A stretch of DNA of 64,000 nucleotides from Mortierella sp. BCC40632. Its lineage: Eukaryota; Mortierellomycota; Mortierellomycetes; Mortierellales; Mortierellaceae. Of this stretch, positions 26,235 to 38,722 are shown piece by piece; within the stretch, counting starts at the first letter, position 1; every line of letters begins with the position of its first letter. The translations under genes were made by a program, and so were the position numbers. The notes beneath the pieces are model-generated. The model saw nothing but the letters and a program-made list of their open reading frames with translations. It had not been told where the DNA came from and ran no database searches. Location of the stretch: the NCBI GenBank assembly GCA_011634665.1, contig WAEK01000002.1, positions 186,001-250,000 on the forward strand, in the 5' to 3' direction.

Positions 26235-26675
26235 GGCGCCCACCATCCCTACTCGGCTCCTCTTTCTTTTCGTTGCCACTCGCCTGTGCTCAGCCCGACC
26301 TTCTTTCTCTCTTCTCCTCTTCTCCTACCTGCATTGCTCTTGTTCATTCAATAGCCAACTGCTTTCCTTCACGGTCCTCTCATCCATCCTTACCAGCACT
26401 CATCCTCTGGAGCTTTGTTTGTTTCACCAGCTAAATAAATAAACACCCCCCCCTTCGCTCTCTCTTCACCGGATCAGCCGTTGCGGTTCACTTCACCAGT
26501 CTTCCAGGGAAAAAAAACAACCATCGACTTGGCTCACAAGGAAATCGCCCCTGTCCAATCTACCAACCTCTATCTTCATCAGCATATACCACTCTTATTG
26601 TACAGTACTTCCGTACCCGATACCTATAATCTCTACCCTGTATAATACCTGTTACTCTTGACTCGATCTCCAACC

Positions 26676-28531
26676 ATGACTACGGAGAAAACAAAACGTC
26701 CCTCCTCGTCCCGCCGCTCGTCCTACGAGTCCGCGACTCAGGGCAACGGTGTCGTCCTTGCCAAGAATGAGCGCTACTCGATGGATCACCCTCACGGCAG
26801 CCGCCCTGCCTCGGTCAATGCCACTTTTGATGATGGTATCGTCATGGAGTCTGGTTTCCGTGGCTACCTTGTTGTCTTGGGAGGTTTCTTGGTAAGTCTT
26901 TAGCATCCAGGGCCCAGGTCCGCTCTTTATCACTCGTTCTGCCCATTCCCCACCCCCACCCCCACTCCTATTATTATCAACTACCCAGATCGACCTGTCC
27001 CGTTGCGAGGGACCCATGGGCGGACTCAGCTTTGTCTCATCCGCACGCTAAACTCGCGCCAACGAGAGAAGCGGACGGAGGTTGAGTTTCTCAGTCCTCG
27101 CGCCCCAAACCTTGTCTTCATCAGACCAGGATGCTCCGTCATTGGTGAAAGTTCACTGCCTTTGTCGGAAACCACTGCCCTTGATCTTGCTCCTACCCCG
27201 GAAAACGTTAATTCCTCCATGCTTTTCTGTCAATGAACAGTGTCCCTGCCTGCCACTGTTCCTGTCTTTTTTTTTTTCCCTCAGCTCTTCCTATCGTCAT
27301 GGTGCGTGTTCTTCCTTGAGCCCTTTCCCACTAACTTTTGATGAACTCTGTCATTTTACTATTTTGTGTCCTTGAATAGCTCATTCTGGCTGCCATCGGA
27401 TACGTCTCCATTTACGGTATTTTCCAGAGCAAGTACAATGATATCTATGGTGATCGCCATTCCCAGTCCTCCATCTCCTTCGTCGGTTCCTTGGCTGTCG
27501 GTTTCCAATTCGGATTCTCCATCATTGCCGGTCCCATCATGAACAAGTTTGGCCACAAGGTCGTCCTTTGGTCCGGATGCATTATGGGCTCCCTTGGTCT
27601 CTTGCTTGCCTCTTGGGGTACTCAGCTCTGGCACTTGTATTTGACCCAGGGTGTCATGTTCGGTATTGGTGCTTCGCTCCTCAACCTCGCTGCCACAGCC
27701 ATCCCCCCTCTTTGGTATGACAAGCACCGTGGTCTGGCCATGGGTATCTGCTTTGCTGGTGCCGGTATTGGTGGTCTTGTCCTCGGCTTCGTCATCCCCG
27801 CCCTTCTTGATGCCGTCAAGGTCGAGTGGACTCTTCGCATCTATGCCATCTTCCACTTTGTCTGCACTGCTTTCGCTGCCCTTGTTATGCGTGCCCCTCG
27901 TCAGATCTCTGGTCCCCCAATCGCCCAGCGCAAGGATGCTATCAACCTTGCTATCTTGAAGGATCCTGGTTTCATGCTCTGGTTCTTTGCCGCCGCTCTT
28001 TACGGTTTTGCCTACATTGTCCCCTTCACCTATGTCCCCGGCTATGCTGCTGACATTGTTGGATTGAACGCCAACGTTCAGGGTGGTCAGTTGCTGTCGA
28101 TCATGTCGGGTGCTAACGCCGTCGGTCGTGTCTTGATCGGTATTGCCGGAGACCGTCTTGGTGCCATCCCTGTTGCAGCTTTCACATTCATGGCTACAGG
28201 TTTGTCCTGCTTTATCTGGATGTTCGCCAAGACCCACGGTGCCCTGATCGGCTTCTCGATCATGTACGGTTTCTTCTCCGGTTCCTTCTTCACCTTGGTT
28301 GCCTCGATCACCGCCAACATTGTCGGCTTGCCCAACTTGGGTTCGGGTTTGACCATCATCTTTTTGACGAATACCCCTGGCAACTTGTTCACATTGCCAA
28401 TTGCTGGCAAGATCTTTGGTGATGATCTCGCCTACAAGGATATGATCGGATACAACGCAGCTTTGTACATTGCTGGTTCGATCTTGTTCATCATCTTGAT
28501 CGGCTACAACCGCTACTCAAAGAACCACTAA
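26676..28531 (+). CDS. MFS transporter, monocarboxylate-transporter-like
   Basis: Probable plasma-membrane or organelle secondary transporter of small organic acids; the substrate is unproven. Exons are 26676-26891 and 27380-28531, separated by a 488-base GT-AG intron, giving 455 residues. A polar, Ser-rich cytosolic N-terminus of about 60 residues precedes the first helix, which is created by the splice (GYLVVLGGFL joined to LILAAIGYVSIYG). About twelve hydrophobic helices follow. Visible MFS features are the loop GPIMNKFGHKVVLWSG between helices 2 and 3 and its second-half counterpart GRVLIGIAGDRLGAIP, separated by a central loop. The start at 26676 is the first true ATG. Codons end mostly in C or G, a sign of strong expression compared with neighbours. 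AATAAA lies 103 bases after the stop. Confidence 0.9.
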
Positions 28532-28633
28532 AGGGGTTTCTTCTCGCATGCTCTCTTTGGAGGTTTTTTCTTCTTTTTTTACAAAGTGCATAATATACAA
28601 ATGTTATGATATGTTACTCTAGTACCTTCTCGT

Positions 28634-28639
28634 AATAAA
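28634..28639 (+). terminator. polyadenylation signal of the MFS transporter gene
   Basis: AATAAA, 103 bases after the stop codon. Confidence 0.5.
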
Positions 28640-29069
28640 AACCAGACAGTGGCCCGTGAATGTTTAGTTGTTTGGGATGTCGGTGTGTTTGTGTGGGGGT
28701 GTCAAACAGACTCTGTGTGTTGGAGACAGATGGTGGCGCAGAGAGAATGAAGGACTCTCTGTTCCTGCAACCCGTGACCTGAATGTTGTCAGGGCCAAAG
28801 ATCACTCTCCCTTGTCCAGTATGGATCCAAGCCCACGCCCAAGGAGATCGGCTGTTACTGAGCTTCACCTGTTGGAGAGAGAGAGAGAGGGGGAAAGGGA
28901 GAACTCTGCCACTACCGTTACACAGTGTGTTGTTCCAATACAGCAATACAGAAAGAGGCGAATCTCATTCCATTCGAAGTGAACATCCCCTTCCCCCCCT
29001 CCAGAGGCAGATCGAATCCGTCCTGTCTCGTCTCTCTTTCTTTCTTTCTCTCTTGTCTCTCTAGATTAC
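28640..29069. other. intergenic leader region of biotin-protein ligase
   Basis: Contains a GA tract (28875-28890) and a pyrimidine-rich block (29025-29062) just before the first ATG. No other feature was seen. Confidence 0.5.
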
Positions 29070-31623
29070 ATGCAATCGGCTTGGCGCTTGGCTCGTCTCC
29101 ACCTCCACCCGAGCTTCCGCTTCCCCTCCCTGCCTTTAGCCTCGCAGTCATTGCCGATTCGTCCGCACACCGTCCCCACAACCCATCGGATCCATCCAGT
29201 GATCCTTGCTTCCGCCAGTACACAGCGCCTTCATCATCAGCCTCGAACATTTGACTTTTCATCCCACATTCCCTACTCATCCCCCATGAACATTCTTGTC
29301 TATGCTGGAGATGGCACCTCCAGGGCCTCGGTCATCCACACTGTCAACAGTCTCCGCTCTCTAGCAGGACAATACTACGATGTTATGAAAATCGACGCTC
29401 AGGGTTTGCTCTCCGAACCGTGGGAAGAATCTACTTCGCTTTTGGTCATCCCAGGAGGTCGGGACCTTCCTTACACCAGAGACCTGAATGGTCCTGCAAA
29501 CGACCGGATTCGAAAGTATGTGCAGTCAGGCGGTCGGTTTTTTGGCATCTGTGCTGGAGGTTACTATGGGTCGGACAGGATCAGCTTTGAGTCAGGGTCA
29601 GCCCTACTGGAGGTCCGAGGGTCGCGGGAACTCAAGCTCTTTCCAGGAGAATGTCGAGGAGCCGTCTACCCTGGATTTGTTTACGACTCTGAGAGCGGTG
29701 CAAGAGCTGTTGGGATCGAGCTCAATGACGAGGCCTTTGGTCAAGATCAACTTGGATTCCGTCAGACCAAAGTCTACTTTAACGGTGGAGGCTATTTTGT
29801 CGATGCTGAAAAGCACGAGGGTACACAGGTCTTGGCATGGTACATGGATGAAGTCGGACAGATCGATCCACAAAGATCAACAGAACACTCGAGACTAAAG
29901 GCTGCAATGGTTGCTTGTCGACTCGGGCAGGGGCTTGCTATCTTGACAGGCGTTCATCCGGAATACGACGCTGCACACATGGATCCTAACAATCCCGACT
30001 ATGGACCGGAGCCAAATGTCGTGACGAGGCTCACTGAAAGGGAGCACGAGCGTAAACTATTCATGAGGAGTGTGCTCTGCAAGATGGGGCTCAATGTTAC
30101 GTCAGCGCCAGCCTTACTCCACAACACCCCTGCCGTTCCTTCTGCTACAGGAAACGGCCTCGCTTCAGAGTCAGCAGTGGTCAGTGGATACAAAGAGTTA
30201 CCCCTCATTACCCCTCTCTACTTAGCTTCTCTTCACCCCTCCACTACAGCAAAGATTGCGGCGACGCTCATGAACCTCGCTGATGGACAAGGGATTGTTA
30301 AAGGCTCAAACGATACCTTCCAACTCGTGCCATCGCCTCTATACCCTATTCCTAACCATCAACTTGACGTGGCTGGCAAGCGGACAGTCTATGACTACAA
30401 TGGCAAGGATGAGACCGATCTTCTCAATGCAGTATGCAAGAACCTCGTCCTCTGTCCTGATGGACCTCCACCATCTACAGCGACACCAGAGTTCAATATT
30501 AATCAATACTTTGAAGCCCTAAGATCAGCGCGCGGACCAAATTCGGATTATACCTTTGGAAGCTCCCTTTTGTACGGGCAGGTCGTTACCTCAACCCAGA
30601 CAATGCTGGACAAGAACTTTGACATCAGTCAACAGCTACCAAGTGGACTAGTTTGCAACGCTACGATCCAGGTTTCAGGGCGAGGGCGTGGACGTAATTC
30701 ATGGATCTCGCCTCCAGGATGCCTCCAATTTTCCATGACATTACGGTATCCGATCACCAGCAACGCTTCTTCGACAGCTCCGTCTGTGGTCTTTATCCAG
30801 TACTTGGTGGCGTTAGCTGTGATCGAAAGTGTCTGCTCAATGCCTGGGTATGAAAAGCTACCCTTGCGACTCAAATGGCCAAATGATATTTATGCCGAGG
30901 TGCCATTGAAACATCCCTCACAGGCCTATGCGCAGGCGCAACAAGGTACTGGTGGAGGGAAAATGATTAAGATTGGAGGAGTCCTTGTCAACTCGAACTT
31001 TAGCGGGTCAGAGTTCCTTTTGGTGATCGGTAAGTCCTTGAACCTTTTCTTCAATTCAATTCCTTTTTTTTTTTTTTTTTTTTTATTCAAATGATATTCA
31101 AAATAACACCGATTTTTTTTATTACTTGTCACCGGGTTTCAAAGGATGCGGAGTAAATGCGACGAACCCGAACCCAACAACGTCGATCAACCATCTCATC
31201 GGATACCACAATCAAGTCCATGGAACAAACCTTGCTCCGCTCTCTCAGGAGTCACTCTTGGCGAACATCCTCGTCAAATTTGAACAATTTTACGAGCAAT
31301 TCCTTCATGGGAAACCATTGCCATCTACTTCTGTGGAGCCCTCAGATTCTCGATCGCAGTACCAAGGGCAGAGGCAGACAGGGTTTAAACCATTTGAGGA
31401 AATGTATTATCGGCGATGGCTGCATTCGGATGTGGCGGTTACATTGACCACAATGAACCCACCTCGGCAGGTCCGGATCAAAGGTGTCACCCTCGATTAT
31501 GGACTACTCAAAACGGTGGCATTGGATAGTCAAGGTAGAGAAATCCCAGGAGAGGAATATCGGTTACAACCAGACGGCAATAGCTTTGACATGCTCAAAG
31601 GCCTCATCTCACAGAAATCTTAG
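29070..31623 (+). CDS. BPL1: biotin--protein ligase (holocarboxylase synthetase)
   Basis: The enzyme activates biotin with ATP and attaches it to lysine in acetyl-CoA carboxylase, pyruvate carboxylase and other biotin enzymes. Exons are 29070-31029 and 31144-31623 (GT-AG), giving 812 residues from the first ATG. Residues about 73-330 form the N-terminal glutamine-amidotransferase-like domain of eukaryotic ligases (MNILVYAGDG, LLVIPGGRD, FFGICAGGYYG). The catalytic domain shows GRGRGRNSWISPPGC (adenylate loop), LRLKWPNDIY and KIGGVLV. The splice creates IGCGVNATNP, the family motif, and the C-terminal cap (VTLDYGLLKTV) follows. The first 72 residues before the internal ATG at 29286 are rich in Arg and His and almost free of acids, like a mitochondrial presequence. 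The second ATG would give a 740-residue cytosolic form. The intron carries a T run. Confidence 0.93.
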
Positions 31624-33193
31624 ACCCTTTTATCTACAGTCTCCCCTTTAGTAGAAAATTAACATAGCAACAGTAGAAACATTAGAACCATATGTAGAAA
31701 CGCTTTTTAAAACAAAGTTCCCTTAGATCGTCTAGGCTACGAGCGATTGATAACAACAAGCAAGACAAACTAACTTTGGAGTACTAGTACTGTCAGCAAA
31801 GTGCACGGAGTACCTTCACTATAATGGGTGGCTGTGTCTTGTCTTGGTGATCGGTGAAACAGAAACGGGTAGTATAGTATCCTGATCGACGGTACCCCTA
31901 GTCGCACATTTCCCAGCAACATTCTATCTTACTACAACGTCGTCTCGGTGGGAGAGGGGGAGGGTTCATTTGCATCCGAGCAAAGACATGACAGTAGGGG
32001 CAATTGGGCATGAAAAAGGAATGGTTATGCATATTGTTGTCATGAGATGAGAGTAGTTTGTGCGCGAATAGGGGCATATAGAGAGGGCTTCATTTTTGTT
32101 GACAAACAAATCTGGTGGATCTGTGGCGCAATTATCAGACGGCTCTGAAGGGTGGGTGGGGGTGGTTGCCTGAACACAAAGTAAGGATTTTCGCTGTAGC
32201 TATGAGGGAAAGAATGAATGTGAGAGCACCTGCGGCATGCACAATGAACGTGTATATTGCAATTTCACTATTCTAACGTTTCACACGACGTTGAGTAGAG
32301 GTGTTGTTGAGAGCATATGTTTAATAGAGGTGAGCGTTGTGGACGACAATGTCCCCGGTCTCTCCACAGGGGGACAACCGGGTGTCCACTTTCTGGATCC
32401 GCGGCGATTCTTGCTCTCTCACTTTCTTTTTCACTCACTCACTCACACTCTTTTTTACCTACCGCCTCTTCTTGTTCAAGTGTAAAGAGAAATGAGAGCA
32501 GAGGCAACTGTCGCTTTATGTAATGGCTACAACTCTGCTGAAAGAGTGAAAGGGTGAGAGAAAAAGATGAGGACCTAGAGGTAGAGAGGTAGAGAGGTAG
32601 AGAGGTAGAGGAAGAAGGGGCTCACGGCACCTTGCTTGAAGTACATATTCCTTTTCCACACGTGTTGATAAACAACGAGTCAAGCAAGAGAGAAATGACG
32701 CGGAAGTAGGCGCCTGATGCAAGGAATGCAAAAAAAGTTGATTTGAATTTTGGCAATCTTATCCTGTTGGTGACAGGTCAGTTCTCTTCCCTATTTTTAA
32801 CCAAGCTGGGCGCGTTCAGGACACAACAATGGCCGATCAGTCGGCACTCCTTTTCGGCTTAACTGGCGCCTTGATAGGCTAGGGCTAGGGTGCCTCCTAA
32901 GCATGGCACAACGAATTAAACGCCGGCGCGGGACAAGTCGTCCCCAGCAGGGCGCACCGAGTGGGCTTTTGCGGGATTGGACTCGATCACAAAGTGTGGC
33001 GTACAATCTGTTCCTGAAATGGAGGTAAGCAGGACGTGTGGACTGAGCTGATGAGATGGGTTCGAACGGCGGACAGCGGGTACTTTGACTACATACATCC
33101 TTGTTTGTGTCTCCAGACAGTGGCCAATGGGTACTTGAGAGAGAGGAGAGAATAGGCAAGAAAGAGAGAGAGGGGGAAAAGAGGGAGAGATAT

Positions 33194-33271
<78 letters not shown>

Positions 33272-33730
33272 TGTGTGTGGGTGTGGGTGTGTGTATTAGA
33301 GAGGAGAGAGGAAAAGAGAGAGGAAAAGAGAGACAACATCGAGAGCAAGGCCGGAAAGAGAGCTGGGCGCCAAAAATACCAGTGCAGAGTCTAACCCCTG
33401 CCCTGTTGCCCTGGCATTGTTCGTCTCTGCTTTGGTTGGGTCCGATCGGATGTTTTTTTTTTTTCTCCAGTCTCATCTCATTCTCCATTTCCATCCATCC
33501 ATCTCCCATCCATCATCCATTTATCCACATCCATCCATCCATCCTCTTCTCCTCCTCCCCTCCTCCTCCTCCTCCTCCTCTCCACCTCCCCGCCCTGGCC
33601 ATCGGGTACCTCTTCTCGGCCCACTTTTTCATCCCACTTCCATCATCACACCTAACCTCTCACGAACCCATTCCAGCCTGAACTCCTCAGACCCCTTTCC
33701 CTCTACTAGTCCTCACATCTATCACCTTCC

Positions 33731-33761
<31 letters not shown>

Positions 33762-34098
33762 AGTCTCTCTCTTTCTCTCTTACTCTCTGTTGGCGACCCT
33801 TATTCAACTGAACTCGCTCATTCAGCTGATCCATGTTCCCCATTAGTCTTGTTGCCGCACACTGTCTAAATTGCGATATTGCTGAACCTGCTACGACCAA
33901 GGACTCCTTTTATCACCCTCTTAACTACCCACCCTCTTAACTCCATCTCTTCATGCACCATCTCTCAGAGCAGGGTCACACTAACCACCTTGCTTCGCCT
34001 GTCGTCTGTTCCTCTTTCTCCGCTTCCGCCCCCCTGCAGCCAGCAACTCGATAGACCTTCCTCTATATTTATTTTGAACGCCCTTTGCTCTACTAGCA
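31624..34098. other. 2.5-kb intergenic stretch with GA/GT microsatellite
   Basis: No supportable exon was found. The stretch includes a long GA tract turning into GT (33197-33295), a GTAGAGAG repeat at 32579-32610, CCAT repeats at 33490-33545 and CT tracts at 33738-33770. The frames seen here are translations of these simple repeats. The right part is the leader of the next gene. Confidence 0.55.
33197..33268 (+). repeat. 72-bp GA microsatellite
   Basis: Uninterrupted GA dinucleotides, followed directly by a GT/GGGTGT tract to about 33295. Confidence 0.9.
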
Positions 34099-37061
34099 AT
34101 GCGCATCCAGACCTGTCGTCGCTGGCTAACACCCCTCCTGCTGGCCCTTCCTGCAGTGATTGCGCTCGTCAGCACAAAGACTGAGGCTCGCTCCCTGGAC
34201 CTGGTAAGCAGCTCTGTATCTCTCTTTGCGCACTTCCCGTCCTTCTTTTTATTCTCTCTCCTCCTCCTCCTCCTCCCACACACACACACACACACACACA
34301 CAACCCTTCCCAATCTGGTATGGCGGCAAACAGTCGAGATTACTTAATGTCCAAGGTGGGACAAATAACTCGCGCTGCACCCGCTGCAGAGGGATTGGCA
34401 GGGGAAGAGAACTATTTGCCGGTCTATCTCGCCCTCTCTCGCCCGACCATTCTCAGGGACGGTCCGAGGGACGACCGTTCGCCAGGGCCCTTGCGGCATG
34501 CATTTTCTCTGCTAGGGCAGATGACTGTTGGCGGCGATCAATGCCCCCCCTTTCTCGTTCTCACTGTTCTGGATGTGGATGCACACACTTGCACCTATAC
34601 GCCTATACGATTAATTACATTATCCCGCCACGCACCCGCTCTGTCGCTTCCTGCGGAGACGTAAATTAAACCCAAACCCGACTGGGCCCTCGACCCCGTC
34701 TCTCCCACCCTGGCCTCGGGCCATGTCCACAGGGCCCTTGTACTTTTGGCTTTGCTTGCGGAACAAAGAATCCACAGCCCAGCCTAGTCCAGCAGTCCAG
34801 CCCAGCCTCTCCTTCCCCACCCAACCCGCTCCAATCTGCTCTGGTCTCCACACCCCACCCTGCTAGCCTCCTTGACCGCTCAATTGCAATACAACACTCT
34901 GTCATTGTCCACTTTACACCCACATGTAAAATGCCAGATTATCGATCGTCGAACGGCGGAAGCCCGTCCGCCCCCGCCCCCTCCCTTCACGCACCTCTTT
35001 GTCCCACTGAAACATTCAGGCACATCAAGTGCCTCGATCACATTCGCTATGTCCTGTGTATCCTCAAATGAAGTGGGCCTACTACTAAAGAAGGCGAGGA
35101 CTGGCTCGAGGCGCGGCCCAATCAACGTGGGCGTTCATCGGAGATGGCCATCATTAATGGTCCTCATTGATGATTAAAAGAGCCTTCTTTGTCTAACCCT
35201 GTCCTTCTCTTCTGAACAATAACACTAGCCTTTCCATAATGTCATTGTGCCCCGTGGCATTGTTGGTGCTGGAGTCGATGTAGACACCCCAACAGACATT
35301 GCTAATGACAACTCAGAGGAGTCAGGAGACAATGGACCCGTTGCAAAAGAGGATGAGAATCTTCGAATCCTTCGTGAATGTCTGGAAGATGAGACTTGCG
35401 ATATGGAGTGTCTCGAGGACGGCTCTTGTGATGTTGAACCTGCGCCAACACCCAAGCCTCGCAAGACTAAAACCAAGACTAAGGCGCGTCCAAAGCCTAC
35501 AAAGAAGCCACGGTCGCGCACAACAACGACCACAACCTTGCCTTCGACTGTGACCACAGCCTTGCCTTCGACTGCGACCACAACCTTGGAAACAATTTCA
35601 TGGACCCCAAGCGCCTCACCCGAGCCTACACTCATCAAGGACCCGAAGAAGCCAACCACTGAGCCTACACCCATCAAGGATCCGAAAAAGCCAACGACAA
35701 CCCATGATGTTATCGATCCCATAACCACACCGCCAGTTTCCTCGTCAGTCATTGTCTCGCCGCCATTGACACCTACACCCACACCCCATGAACCTACGGG
35801 CAAAGACACAACGACCGAGACTGGCATCACTTCTCCACACACCTCGCCTACGGGTGTCCTTCCACCTAACGAGTCGCTAACCCTGTCACCGAGCAGCTCT
35901 ATTGAGCCAACGGTGGAGCCTGTTATCCAGCCTACACCTACAATCACCAGTGGGTCCTCATCCTCGCCTATCTCTGTGCCTGTTGCAACAAACACTTCCG
36001 GAGTCACAAGCACCAAGCCAATGATTCCTACATCTTCAACTAACAGTACCATCCCTCGTCCCTCCACTACCACGACGACCACGACTACCACGACCACGAC
36101 TACCACGACGACTACCACGACTACGACCACCACGACCACCACGACCACTACAACTCAAGACCCCAAGCCGACTTCGCAAAAGCCGACCAAGACGACCACC
36201 ACACGTTGGTTGCCTCCTACAATTGAGCCTGTTGCACCTCCCAAAAAGACTGAGGCGCCATCTCCTGGAACGTCTCTCCCTGACGTAGTGATCCCCAACT
36301 TGAACCCCGACATTCCCGCGGGCTCGTTCAATGTGCTCTTGCGGTTCGAACGTGTGTCTTATTACCAGGTGATCAACAATGGTGTCTTGGCGGCCCAGTT
36401 GGTATCGTTTGTTCCCGAACAATTGAGCTCGGTCTTGAAGGTGGATTCGGATCGTATCCTTGTCCTGGCCATCCGAGACGGAACCAACGGTGGCAGTTCA
36501 CAAAAACAACGACGTCGTCAGTTGGAACGTCGGGGTGTGGTGGCGAGTAAAAACGCGAAGGATGCTATCCTGATGACGGTGGCCATTCCAAGAACAAGTT
36601 ATTTTGAGTTGGAGAAATTGGTCAAGGACAAGGACAGTGAACTTCACCAGCCAAGTCCCAACTCGTTCGGACAGTTTTTGGATGAATCGTTCCCATTGAG
36701 TAACAACCCACCGACGCCTAGTGGATCCAAGGGAACGACCGGAAATGGTAACAATGGCAACAACAATGGTAATGTTTCACCCAACCCTCTGACTGGCGAT
36801 GGATTTGGATCCATTGACCCGGACAAGGTGCCAACCGGTCCTGGTGAAGGATCCTCTGGTGTTCATATGAATGGTGCCATTATTGGTTCGGTTGTCGGTC
36901 TGGCGACCGTGGCCTATGTTGGAATTGCGATTGTTGTTGTACGAGCCTATCGACGGAAACAGCTCCGGGAACAAGAGAAGAAGGAAGCCATGCAACGTAG
37001 TATCTCGGGCCCGGTCAGTGTCCAAGGCGGTTCCCAAGGATGGGGTTGGGCCGGTAACTAG
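34099..37061 (+). CDS. secreted-type Ser/Thr-rich single-pass membrane protein
   Basis: Exons are 34099-34203 and 35229-37061, split by a 1025-base intron with a CA repeat, giving 645 residues. Exon 1 codes for a signal peptide (RRWLTPLLLALPAVIALV). The mature protein starts with an acidic, four-cysteine segment (ECLEDETCDMEC), then a Pro/Thr/Ser mucin-like region of about 250 residues with 30 Thr in a row. A folded-looking ectodomain follows (about 385-530: FNVLLRFERVSYYQVI, ILVLAIRDG, ILMTVAIP, YFELEKLVKD). Its strand-helix pattern recalls SEA-like domains, which is an inference. It is interrupted by a basic loop, KQRRRQLERRG. One membrane helix (about 584-606) precedes a 40-residue cytosolic tail. 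The layout resembles fungal wall-stress sensors such as Wsc or Mid2, but no homology is claimed. Confidence 0.75.
36066..36155 (+). repeat. run of 30 threonine codons
   Basis: Thirty consecutive ACN codons, with ACC, ACG, ACT and ACA mixed. The mixture argues for selection on the protein sequence rather than recent slippage of one trinucleotide. It is likely an O-glycosylated rigid stalk. Confidence 0.9.
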
Positions 37062-37785
37062 TTGTGTCAAATGATGATTCCTATTATTGTTATTATTATT
37101 ATTACTATTTCTTCTTTTGCTGCTACTACTACTACTTTAGTGGTGCCTTTTCTTTCTTTCTTTTTCTTTCTTTTTCTTTTTCCTTTCTTTCTGTGGAGGC
37201 AGCTCGAATCTTTCTGAGAACTTGAGCTTCTTTCCAACCCATTGATACTTCTCGTTTTCATCTTTCTCTTCATGTATGGGAGCCCTTTTTTTTTTTTTTC
37301 AGTTCTGTTCAGACCGTGAGCAGACGACAGATGGTAGTTCAAACGACTCTTTCCTCTTCATTGTTCCCCCTTCATCCCTCTGATGTTTGGATTGTAGTCA
37401 ATATAGGCATCCCAAGGAAGAAGAAAAAAAATCTTAGAGTGGTAGAGACAACGAGTCAACAAGTATCAGCTTAAAAAAAAAAAAAAATCAACTAAACTAA
37501 ACTAAACTAAACTAAACCGACCGAACCTGAAATCGCTCTTGCCTCCCCAGCGAGGATGGCGAGTTAGAGAGAGAGAGAGAGAGAGGTCTGCGTATGTGTG
37601 TGCGAGTTATTGAGCTTTACTAGATACATTTTTCTTTTTATGCGGACAAAAAACTGTGACGAACTATAAACACAAGAAGGGAAGGAAAAGGTCGAGTAAC
37701 TGACAGAGATGAAATGAAGGAGGAGGAGGAAGAGGAGAAAGTTGCTGTGTAAGGTGGACTAGTCGGGCCAGAATAGGGGTAGATT
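37062..37785. other. convergent 3' flanks of two membrane-protein genes
   Basis: Contains TTA/TAC repeats (37080-37140), an ACTAA repeat (37492-37515) and a GA tract (37567-37584). No exon was seen. Confidence 0.5.
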
Positions 37786-38722
37786 CTAAGATGTCGAAAA
37801 ACTGGGTGGTTGTGATGACGAGGATGTGTTCGATGGTGAAGCAGCTAATGAAGACGTAGTCGGTGGGGGTGGCAATGATGAAGACCGCGTGGGCCTCGTC
37901 GTCGTTGAAGAGGAGAGTGTTGAGATAGGTACTAAATCTTCGTATGCAGGGGGGTCAGGGTATGTGGGATGAGGGAGGATCAATGGAGGGCTGATACGTT
38001 GTAAGGAGCGGCGATGGTGTACTGCATCAGGTAAAGGCAGGACAAATGTCATGGTCTCCATTTCGGTCCTACAGTGTTGTGTATTCGAATGTAGACCGTT
38101 GGCGCAGCGACCAGAGGTATCGTCAGACCTGGAAGGAGGTAATGAATAGGTATCGACCACCTGGATGTCGCGCAGGTGCTCAAGGTATAATGGAGGACCT
38201 ATTTATCGTCACCCAAAATTCAAAAGAGAGAGAGGAATACCGTTACCTGTTAGAAAGGAAAGATGCACCATTGAAGGAAAGGAACTAGAAGTAGGGGGTT
38301 GAAAGGAAAGATCGGGCCATCTAATGAAGTTCATTCTCACCTTCACAATCGATCTCTTTTAGACGTCGTTGTAGTCGTCGGCGCGCAAGGTAGGCTCGAC
38401 CAAAGTAACAGAGACCCACCATGAGAGCCACCAAAAGGACCACATAGATGTATCCGCCCATGAATTGATATGTGGTTCTTTCATCCTGGCTACTGTTGTT
38501 GTTGTTGTTGTTGTTATTAGCTGATTCGTTCCCATTGCTGTTACTACTGTCGTCTTGTACGCCCTGTGATATCGTGAAAGGTGATAGCAAGATCCCCTGC
38601 TGCGTTGTTGGGATAGGAAAGGTGATGGGATTTGATGGAGAATACTGGTTGACGGTGGTCGAGGTGGGATGGATTACGGCGCCAGTTGGCACCGATGGTA
38701 TTTGTGGTGTTTGCGGTGCCAT
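37786..38722 (-). CDS. single-pass membrane protein with two PPxY motifs
   Basis: Proposed exons are 38722-38341 and 38198-37786 (GT-AG), giving 264 residues. A further 60-base in-frame stretch with GT and AG ends (within 38105-38065) could be a second intron. There is no signal peptide. The first 88 residues are Pro/Ser/Thr/Asn-rich with an Asn run. One membrane helix (about 89-110, YIYVVLLVALMVGLCYFG) is followed by a basic stop-transfer (RRRLQRRLK), so the tail should face the cytosol. The splice restores GPPLY immediately after the helix region, and PDPPAYEDL follows at about 208. PPxY is the ligand of WW domains in Rsp5/NEDD4 ubiquitin ligases, so a role as Rsp5 adaptor or sorting receptor is inferred. 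The next minus-strand gene has the same plan and intron phase. Confidence 0.65.

Noticed and set aside
32797..33509. Minus-strand frames of 183-197 residues with long Leu-Ser repeats
   Set aside because: They translate the GA/GT microsatellite; no domain or codon structure outside the repeat.
35225..36148. 307-residue minus-strand frame with a long valine run
   Set aside because: It is the antisense shadow of the threonine-codon run in the mucin-like gene. Poly-Val has no plausible start or function here.
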